Source of the DNA: Geobacter sp.
GTDB taxonomy: Bacteria > Desulfobacterota > Desulfuromonadia > Geobacterales > Geobacteraceae
NCBI GenBank assembly: GCA_003857395.1
Contig: RPRC01000193.1
Span: 1-12,418 of the forward strand
Length of the DNA stretch: 12,418 bases
Reading direction: 5' to 3'
Position 1 is the stretch's first letter. Each line of letters opens with the position of its first letter. This document shows positions 7,093 to 12,418 of this stretch, in pieces. A program made the position numbers and the translations under genes. The notes below the pieces were generated by a model. It worked only from the letters and a program-made list of their open reading frames with translations, was not told the DNA's origin and did no database searches.

Positions 7093-8013
7093 TTATCTGT
7101 CTCGGCTGCAAAAGCGGCCGTTTTCTCGTTTTAGCTGTTTGGCGAAGTCGGGAGATTTTACTATGGAATGGATATTTTCCCGGTTATTTACGGTTAAAGA
7201 GGCTTTTTCGAGCCCCTGCAGGTTCAGCCGGGCAAGTTCCAGATCAGTTATCTTTTCTTCAATGATTGTGACGACATCTTTCTCAGGAGGGGTTTTGTAA
7301 ACGCTTTGGGTGACCCGCAAGCGTTCCCTTTTCTCCGGGCTGTTAATGGCCTCTCGGAAGTATTCCAGTTCGCCGTCAATCCGTTTCGTCAACTCGTTTC
7401 CCGTCAGTTGTTGTTCGTTCAACTTTTCCACCTTCTTGATAAATTCAGGATCTCTAATGGTGGAATATATATCATTACGTTGCAGGGTGAAAGTATTGTT
7501 TTCCAGTCCCTGCAGGTCTGTTCTGGATTTTTTGAGCTCGGAGATCCGCTCCTTGACTACGGTGGCAATGTCCTTCTCCGGAGGTTTTGATTTGAGTAGT
7601 TGATTGTATTCCTCCTGGGCACTTTTGAGGTTATCAATCAGACCCTTGTTTGCGATACAAGATTCGAGAAACTTGGTTTCCTTGTCGATCCTCTCCAGCA
7701 GGTCTCGGCCGGTAATTTCATGCCGTATCTGATTTTCTTGGAGTTGTCGTAAAATGGATACTTGGTTATCCTTATGCCTTAGAGGGTTTTCGCCGTGCCG
7801 CGAAGGAGCGACGCTGAAGTTTACTTCCTGAAGCCCTTTGCTACGGATGCCTTCGACTATCTGGCCACAGTGGAGCTTATGCAGAGTTTCTGTCTCCCTG
7901 TTCCACCAGGTTCGCCCCATGGCAAAATCCATATCCTCAAGCCGCAATTCCGCGCCGTTTCTGAGGCCTTCCGCCAAGGCGATTATTTCTTTCCCTGAAA
8001 GCTGCTGCGACAC
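7093..8013 (-). CDS. Unrecognised protein with about 98-residue internal repeats, in trb operon
   Basis: I do not recognise this 306-residue protein. It starts with GTG at 8013, supported by AAGG about 6 bases upstream, and follows the nuclease gene after 15 bases, so it is probably co-transcribed with the conjugation genes. It is hydrophilic and charged, with no signal peptide or membrane helix. The first 60 residues (SGKEIIALAEGLRNGAEL, DMDFAMGRTWWNRE) form a separate N-terminal part. The rest is repetitive. TGRDLLERID (101-110) recurs as TGNELTKRID (204-213), PPEKDIATVVKERI (144-157) as PPEKDVVTIIEEKI (242-255), and LQGLE at 167-171 recurs at 265-269. A third unit (DIYSTIRDPEF at 181-191, IHSIVKSPDF at 281-290) is cut short at the C-terminus. 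The repeats look alpha-helical, perhaps coiled coil, which would suit a scaffold or binding role. That is inference only. Confidence 0.8.
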   Translation of the reverse strand: MSQQLSGKEIIALAEGLRNGAELRLEDMDFAMGRTWWNRETETLHKLHCGQIVEGIRSKGLQEVNFSVAPSRHGENPLRHKDNQVSILRQLQENQIRHEITGRDLLERIDKETKFLESCIANKGLIDNLKSAQEEYNQLLKSKPPEKDIATVVKERISELKKSRTDLQGLENNTFTLQRNDIYSTIRDPEFIKKVEKLNEQQLTGNELTKRIDGELEYFREAINSPEKRERLRVTQSVYKTPPEKDVVTIIEEKITDLELARLNLQGLEKASLTVNNRENIHSIVKSPDFAKQLKRENGRFCSRDR

Positions 8014-8028
8014 TCTCGCCTTACCCCC

Positions 8029-8541
8029 CTATTCCCACAATCCTCTTCTATGTTTCCGTGCCTCCCGGGCTGCATCCTGAAAGCTGGTCTGATATTTTAC
8101 ATTGGGTGGATATGTCGCCGGTTGTGCGTATCCGGCCCGTACAATGGCCTCATTGAGCATGGTCCCGTCTGGCAGCCAGACATACGCCAGAAGCCGGCGA
8201 TACTTGTCTCTTTGCTGTACGTCGGTTTCGAGGCGGACGGTGTCGCCTTTCTTCACTCGGGAGCGGGTGAAGACGAATGCTTCCTTTCCCTGGGAGACGA
8301 TAGCTGCCAGGTCCTGGCCGCTGCGCTCGCTGTCCCGTATAGCTTTAGCGTTTGACCGGCATTCCGGGGTGTCGATACCGATCAGCCGGACGGATTCGGG
8401 TTGCCCCTGGAAATTCACTTTTAATGTGTCGCCGTCGACCACCCGGATGACTTTGACGGTGAATGTCTGGGCAAGGGTAACTGCCGGAAGGAGAAAGGAA
8501 AGCAGTAGTGGTAAAAGGGGTAGTTGAATCTTGAATCGCAT
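8029..8541 (-). CDS. Secreted thermonuclease (SNase)-like protein
   Basis: This 170-residue protein has a signal peptide (about 1-24: basic start MRFK, hydrophobic core LPLLPLLLSFLLPA, TLA before Gln25) and one staphylococcal-nuclease-like domain. Known family members cleave DNA and RNA using Ca2+. The key residues match: the acidic pair in VVDGDTL (D36, D38), Arg52, Asp57 and Glu60 in VRLIGIDTPE, and Arg116 in KYRRLLAYVWLPDG. The ending RKHRRGLWE is also typical. The product should act in the periplasm or outside the cell. The ATG lies 2 bases past the stop of the preceding gene, with AGGAAGG inside that gene's end, so translation is probably coupled. Such nucleases are common cargo of conjugative elements, though their role in transfer is not settled. 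Confidence 0.92.
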   Translation of the reverse strand: MRFKIQLPLLPLLLSFLLPAVTLAQTFTVKVIRVVDGDTLKVNFQGQPESVRLIGIDTPECRSNAKAIRDSERSGQDLAAIVSQGKEAFVFTRSRVKKGDTVRLETDVQQRDKYRRLLAYVWLPDGTMLNEAIVRAGYAQPATYPPNVKYQTSFQDAAREARKHRRGLWE

Positions 8542-8543
8542 GG

Positions 8544-8828
8544 TTATTGACCTTCCTGGGGTGTGGGCTGATTTGTGTAGCCGGCTTTTTCTGGAACGGT
8601 GCTGAGGAGCTCGGGATGTTTCTTTAAAAAATCCTGGAATTCCTTGTCCGCGCTGAAGAATGATTGAAGGATCTCATTCACGATGAAACCGCCGTCAATC
8701 GGCTTGTGGTACGTTTGCTCATATGCTTTTTGATACGCAGAGAGCATCGAGGCGGTAGGAGCGGGAATTCTCACCGACAACCGGGTCATCGGCGGTGGAT
8801 CTGCTGCTGGCTTGATCTTCAAACTCAT
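8544..8828 (-). CDS. DUF2274-like small protein following trbI
   Basis: The 94-residue protein has no signal peptide or membrane segment. Its core TRLSVRIPAPTASMLSAYQ, then QTYHKPIDGGFIVNEILQSF, resembles the DUF2274 family, small proteins commonly encoded directly after trbI in conjugation operons. The shared pattern is a beta-strand with a helix-turn-helix-like core (VxxPAxxxxxLxxY...P.D...IV..L..F), which also recalls ribbon-helix-helix proteins. DNA binding is thus possible but unproven. The start at 8828 has AAAGGAG about 9 bases upstream and lies 13 bases after the trbI stop. The Pro- and Gln-rich tail (TNQPTPQEGQ) looks unstructured. The assignment rests on position and a weak pattern match. 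Confidence 0.72.
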   Translation of the reverse strand: MSLKIKPAADPPPMTRLSVRIPAPTASMLSAYQKAYEQTYHKPIDGGFIVNEILQSFFSADKEFQDFLKKHPELLSTVPEKAGYTNQPTPQEGQ

Positions 8829-8841
8829 GTGCTCTTCTCCT

Positions 8842-9192
8842 TTAAATCCTTGAATAGGGTTTCAGCACCATATCCTTTGTTACAAAAACATTCAACTTCA
8901 TGCCCGGGCGGATCTCAATGGTCGGTTGCATATTGAGGTTCTTTTGCGTGATCTGCTGTCCTGCCTGGTTGATGTTCTGGGCAGCTCCGGCAACAGCCAG
9001 CTGACCAAAACTTGCAGGAGTGTTCGGGGATCCCTGGCCGCCTGTGGCGATTTGCGCTCCCGCTCCGATCACGCTGCCCAATACTACACTGGACAGGAGT
9101 TTCCCGTAATGGTTATTTACCCGGTCCTTGAGCCCGGCATAACCACTCATGTCTATGCCAGGCATACCCTCCAGGCTTATTGATTGGCCGTT
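8842..9192 (-). pseudogene. trbI: TrbI/VirB10-family conjugation protein, C-terminal fragment cut by Tn3-type element
   Basis: The fragment encodes the C-terminal end of TrbI, the VirB10-like protein that spans inner and outer membranes and forms part of the outer core of the mating channel. The sequence NGQSISLEGMPGIDMSGYAG, then LKDRVNNHYGKLLSSVVLGS, holds the conserved GYAG motif and the membrane-associated stretch. It ends with the typical LNMQPTIEIRPGMKLNVFVT. The frame stays TrbI-like up to about 9190, then meets transposon-end sequence and a stop in the terminal repeat (about 9214). An internal ATG at 9165 after GGAGG could still start a 107-residue product, but this would lack the bulk of the protein. 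The 5' part should lie beyond the right end of the Tn3-type element, outside the window. Gene order trbI, DUF2274, nuclease supports the identification. Confidence 0.85.
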
Positions 9193-9210
9193 GGCCCAGT
9201 GACCACATAG

Positions 9211-9251
9211 CTGTCAAAGCCGCCAATTGTTTCATAACATTGTTATAAAGT
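9211..9251 (+). repeat. Left terminal inverted repeat of Tn3-family element
   Basis: Starts CTGTCAAAGCCGCCAATTG and matches the reverse complement of 12378-12418 at 38 of 41 positions, including an unbroken 20-base run. The outer edge is uncertain and may lie up to 18 bases further left. Confidence 0.88.
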
Positions 9252-9335
9252 ACCAAGATTTGGATTGTAGTAAACGTCCCATCTGAAATATCATGTTGGC
9301 TCTTGTTTCAGCATGATCTGATAAGGGGGGCGCAC

Positions 9336-12332
9336 ATGAAATGGCATTGGCAGGCAGAGGAGCTTTGTGAACATTGGTCATTAACCGCTGACGAATTACG
9401 ATTGGTGATCGAGAGCACCAGTTATGGCCGTCAGAGATCTCTTCATGACCAGCTGGGATTTGCGATCATGCTCAAATGGTTTCAATTCCATGGCCGCTTC
9501 CCATCTGCAATTATGGAGATACCCGCCGATATTGTACAGTTTATATCAAACCAAATCGACGCATTGAGGTCTGACATTGATCAGTTTGGCTGGGCTGGTC
9601 GAACTGCAGAGCGGCAACGAGCAGAGATTCTCTCATTCCTGGGTGTCCAACGGATGACTCCAGAGCATAAACAGGCTTTACTGGCCTGGCTCAACGACGA
9701 TCTACTGCCAATGGATTATTCACTTGAACAGCTGCTGGAGCGGGTTGGCGCTTGGTTTCAGGAGCAAAAGATTGAACCTTTAGGAACGACGCGGTTGAAC
9801 CGACTGCTGCGCTCAGAAATGCACTCCTTCGAAACGGCCATTTTAAATCGTGTTGTTTCCCGCCTAGCCCCAAATACACTGGACCTGATTGATGAATTAT
9901 TGATATCCGAAGAAGAAGCGGCGGTGCCAGACCCGCAATCGGCTGCTGTAGAGCAAGATGTGGGCTTCGCCCAGTTGCGATTGGATCCTGGTCGTGCAAG
10001 TCTGGACAGTGTTTTCCAGGAGCTCGCCAAGCTCAACCGAATTCGTGGTCTGGGCCTGCCAGCTGAAGAACTATCGGCACTACCACCGAAATGGCTTGAA
10101 AAGTTCCGCCTGCGAGCTGGGGCCGTCACCATTTGGGATATGCGCCGGAGTCCTCCGCAGGTTCGCTACGGGCTGGTGGCGGCCTTTTGTTGGCAGCGAC
10201 AACATGAAATCATAGACGGACTTATCGATCTGTTGATTCAAATCATTCACAAGATTGGTACCCGTGCCGAGACCAGGGTAGAGCGAGAACTGCTTAACGA
10301 TATCCGCCGCGTTCACGGCAAGACTAATGTCCTGTTTCGCTTAGCGGAGGTCGCAGTTGATCAACCCGACGGCGTGGTCAAAAATGTGCTCTACCCTGTT
10401 GTGGGTTTACAAACACTGCAAGACCTGGTCAAGGAGTACAAATCCAGTGGTCCGGTGTTTCGGCAGACACTGCACACGATCATGAGAGCTTCCTACAGCC
10501 ACCATTACCGCCGAATGTTGCCGCAAATCCTGGATGCTTTGGAATTTCGCTCCAACAATAGCGCACATCGCCCGGTGATCGAGGCTCTTGAACTGTTGAA
10601 ACGCCATCGCAATAGCGGGCAACAATATTTTACCGCTGATGACCAGGCTCCCATTGAGGGTGTAATCCGCAAAAAGTGGCGTGACATCGTAATGGAATCC
10701 GACAAGGACGGCAATGAATGCGTCAACCGCATCAACTACGAAATTTGTGTCCTGCAGGCACTGCGTGAGGGTCTGCGCAGCAAGGAAATCTGGGTGATCG
10801 GTGGCGACCGTTTTCGCAATCCGGACGAAGATCTACCTGGAGATTTCGACAGCAGACGGCCCATCTACTATCAGGCGCTTGACTTACCGGGCGACCCTGA
10901 AACTTTTATCTCCAGTGTGAGAAAATCTATGGTAGACGGATTGAGCATGCTCAATCAGGGGATGCCCAATAACCCAATGGTCAAGATCCGTAGCAATGGC
11001 AAGAATCGCATCTGTGTAAGCCCGTCGGACCCGCAACCAGACCCGTTGAATATCACCCTTCTCAAAAACGATATCTTTAACCGTTGGTCAGCGACCAGCC
11101 TGATTGATGTGTTCAAAGAAGCTGATTTGCGTATCGGCTTCAGTGAATTGTTTCATAGCACCGCGGTGCGTGAGGTGCTGGACCGAGCGACGTTGCAACG
11201 CCGATTGCTGTTGTGTCTATACGGCATGGGCACCAACACTGGGCTGAAGCGAGTTCTGTCAGGGGAACAGGGCACCAGCTACAAAGAATTATTGTACGTC
11301 AGGCAGCGCTTCGTTCGCAAAAGCGCCCTGCGCGAGGCAATTGCCAAAGTCGCCAACGCCACGCTTACAATCCGTCAGCCGGAGATTTGGGGTGAAGGGA
11401 GTACAACCTGTGCCTCTGACTCGAAGAAATTCGGCGCCTACGATCAAAACCTTACCGCCGAATGGCATGTACGCTATGGCGGCCGAGGTGTCGTTGTGTA
11501 TTGGCATTGCGAAGACAAATCGGTGTGCATCTATTCACAGCTGAAGCGCTGCTCCTCTTCAGAGGTAGCGGCAATGATAGAAGGCGTGCTGAGGCATGAA
11601 ACCGACATGGAGGTAAGGAAAAACTTCACGGATAGCCATGGGCAAAGCGAGGTGGGATTTGCCTTTATGCATTTACTGGGCTTCGAGCTGATGCCGCGGC
11701 TCAAAGCTATTGCTCGGCAAAAGCTGTACTTGCCGGAAACCGGCTGCGCCGACGAGTATGCCAACCTGAAGGATATATTGACCCGCCCGATCAACTGGGA
11801 GCTGATTCGCCAGCAATACGACGAAATGGTGAAATACGCGACCGCCCTGCGTCTGGGCACGGCGCAAGCCGAAGCAATCTTGCGTCGCTTCACGCGCGCC
11901 AACTTGCAACACCCGACTTACCAGGCCCTGGCGGAATTGGGCAAGGCGCTCAAGACGACGTTCCTCTGCCGCTACTTGCACGAGGAGTCCATCAGGCGCG
12001 AGATCCACGCGGGCCTGAACGTGGTGGAGAACTGGAACAGCGCCAATGGTTTTGTCTTCTATGGTGAGGGTGGCGAATTATCGAGCAACCGTTTGGAAGA
12101 CCAGGAGCTTTCCGTGCTTTCGCTGCATCTCTTGCAGCTTTGCCTGGTTTACGTGAATACTCTGATGATCCAGCGCGTGCTGACCGAACCGACCTGGCGC
12201 CAACGCATGCAGGTGGTCGATTATCGGGCGCTGTCACCGTTGATCTATGCCCACATCAATCCCTACGGCCGATTCGATCTCGACATGGACACACGCTTAC
12301 CGATCGAGGCCTATCTGGAAATGGCCGTTTAG
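9336..12332 (+). CDS. tnpA: Tn3-family transposase
   Basis: This enzyme carries out replicative transposition by joining the element's ends to target DNA to form a cointegrate. The ATG at 9336 is preferred because AAGGGGGG lies 5 bases upstream; the in-frame ATG at 9303 has no such site. The 998-residue product is the usual Tn3 TnpA length. The N-terminus [20 protein letters not shown], with [20 protein letters not shown], is the DNA-binding DUF4158 type. The C-terminal half is the DDE_Tnp_Tn3 domain. Probable catalytic acids are D695 (CASDSKKFG), D766 ([20 protein letters not shown]) and E898 (NVVENWN), with spacings close to those of Tn3. The ending [20 protein letters not shown] is strongly conserved in the family. 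No frameshift or stop is seen, so it looks functional. Its G+C is visibly higher than that of the kinase gene at the left. Confidence 0.96.
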   Translation: MKWHWQAEELCEHWSLTADELRLVIESTSYGRQRSLHDQLGFAIMLKWFQFHGRFPSAIMEIPADIVQFISNQIDALRSDIDQFGWAGRTAERQRAEILSFLGVQRMTPEHKQALLAWLNDDLLPMDYSLEQLLERVGAWFQEQKIEPLGTTRLNRLLRSEMHSFETAILNRVVSRLAPNTLDLIDELLISEEEAAVPDPQSAAVEQDVGFAQLRLDPGRASLDSVFQELAKLNRIRGLGLPAEELSALPPKWLEKFRLRAGAVTIWDMRRSPPQVRYGLVAAFCWQRQHEIIDGLIDLLIQIIHKIGTRAETRVERELLNDIRRVHGKTNVLFRLAEVAVDQPDGVVKNVLYPVVGLQTLQDLVKEYKSSGPVFRQTLHTIMRASYSHHYRRMLPQILDALEFRSNNSAHRPVIEALELLKRHRNSGQQYFTADDQAPIEGVIRKKWRDIVMESDKDGNECVNRINYEICVLQALREGLRSKEIWVIGGDRFRNPDEDLPGDFDSRRPIYYQALDLPGDPETFISSVRKSMVDGLSMLNQGMPNNPMVKIRSNGKNRICVSPSDPQPDPLNITLLKNDIFNRWSATSLIDVFKEADLRIGFSELFHSTAVREVLDRATLQRRLLLCLYGMGTNTGLKRVLSGEQGTSYKELLYVRQRFVRKSALREAIAKVANATLTIRQPEIWGEGSTTCASDSKKFGAYDQNLTAEWHVRYGGRGVVVYWHCEDKSVCIYSQLKRCSSSEVAAMIEGVLRHETDMEVRKNFTDSHGQSEVGFAFMHLLGFELMPRLKAIARQKLYLPETGCADEYANLKDILTRPINWELIRQQYDEMVKYATALRLGTAQAEAILRRFTRANLQHPTYQALAELGKALKTTFLCRYLHEESIRREIHAGLNVVENWNSANGFVFYGEGGELSSNRLEDQELSVLSLHLLQLCLVYVNTLMIQRVLTEPTWRQRMQVVDYRALSPLIYAHINPYGRFDLDMDTRLPIEAYLEMAV

Positions 12333-12377
12333 CTCCATCTGGAACGGTTGCAACTCTTTACAAAAGGCGTAATTGTA

Positions 12378-12418
12378 ACTTTAAAACACTGTTATGAAAC
12401 AATTGGCGGTTTTGACAG
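12378..12418 (-). repeat. Right terminal inverted repeat of Tn3-family element (window ends here)
   Basis: Reads ...TGTTATGAAACAATTGGCGG, then TTTTGACAG at the last base. It is the inverted copy of 9211-9251 with three differences. The window stops at the base paired with 9211, so any further outward part of the repeat is not visible. Confidence 0.88.

Larger units (their letters stand above)
9211..12418 (+). mobile_element. Transposase-only Tn3-family element inserted in trbI
   Basis: The element is bounded by inverted repeats (9211-9251 and 12378-12418) and holds a single gene, a full-length Tn3-type transposase. The visible length is 3208 bases. No resolvase, res site or passenger gene fits in the 84 bases between the left repeat and the transposase start, or in the 45 bases after its stop. 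This layout is like the known transposase-only Tn3 relative IS1071. The repeat may extend outward on the left to about 9193 (GGCCC...), where the trbI match stops. The right counterpart would then lie beyond the window end, so the target duplication cannot be checked. Confidence 0.85.

Noticed and set aside
7306..8527. Plus-strand open frames opposite the repeat protein and nuclease
   Set aside because: Antisense shadows of well-supported minus-strand genes, with no family motifs or ribosome sites.
9287..9316. ATCATG...CATGAT inverted repeat before the Tn3 transposase as a res site or operator
   Set aside because: The arms are 6 bases with a wide spacer and there is no resolvase gene; too weak to call.
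1..12418. CRISPR arrays, tRNA or rRNA genes
   Set aside because: No regularly spaced short repeats and no recognisable tRNA or rRNA signatures were seen by eye on either strand.

Overview
The window looks like a transposon-scarred accessory region, probably a conjugative plasmid or integrative conjugative element, of a Gram-negative bacterium. The closing genes of a Trb-type (VirB-like) conjugation operon, a TrbI/VirB10 C-terminus followed by a DUF2274-like protein, point to a proteobacterial or Desulfobacterota host. The transposases (IS630, ISL3, IS1595, IS3 and an integrase-core family) recall deltaproteobacterial genomes such as Geobacter or Pelobacter relatives. That narrower placement is an impression from memory, not from a search.

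Layout from left to right. Positions 1-161 hold the last 43 codons and the end of an IS3-family element. Positions 205-2289 (minus) encode an A+T-rich multi-PAS sensor histidine kinase of the HisKA_3 (NarX-like) type with no partner regulator beside it. Positions 2391-4301 (plus) hold a frameshifted IS630-family transposase that is cut short and runs in frame into an almost complete ISL3-family transposase. Positions 4496-4996 hold a 3'-truncated IS1595-type transposase. Positions 4997-5310 hold no recognised gene. Positions 5311-5889 (minus) are a transposase relic that has lost its catalytic domain. Positions 5890-6365 have no protein gene but contain a foldable three-way-junction RNA candidate followed by a strong intrinsic terminator.

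The right half is more intact. On the minus strand, reading right to left, come a truncated trbI (8842-9192), a DUF2274-like gene (8544-8828), a secreted thermonuclease-like protein (8029-8541) and an unrecognised protein with about 98-residue internal repeats (7093-8013). These are packed as one operon that ends in an intrinsic terminator at 7061-7083. Only 20 bases beyond that terminator starts an OmpR-type response regulator (6366-7040) whose phospho-acceptor Asp is replaced by Asn. A transposase-only Tn3-family element (9211-12418) sits in trbI and has split it. Its outer right tip lies at or beyond the window end.

How the genes work together: the conjugation operon would supply part of a mating channel, but trbI is broken here, so transfer from this copy is probably impaired. 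The kinase and the Asn-type regulator are of different classes and are unlikely to be cognate. The most interesting leads are the Asn51 regulator directly behind a terminator, the structured RNA candidate, the repeat protein in the trb operon, and the IS630-ISL3 chimeric reading frame.
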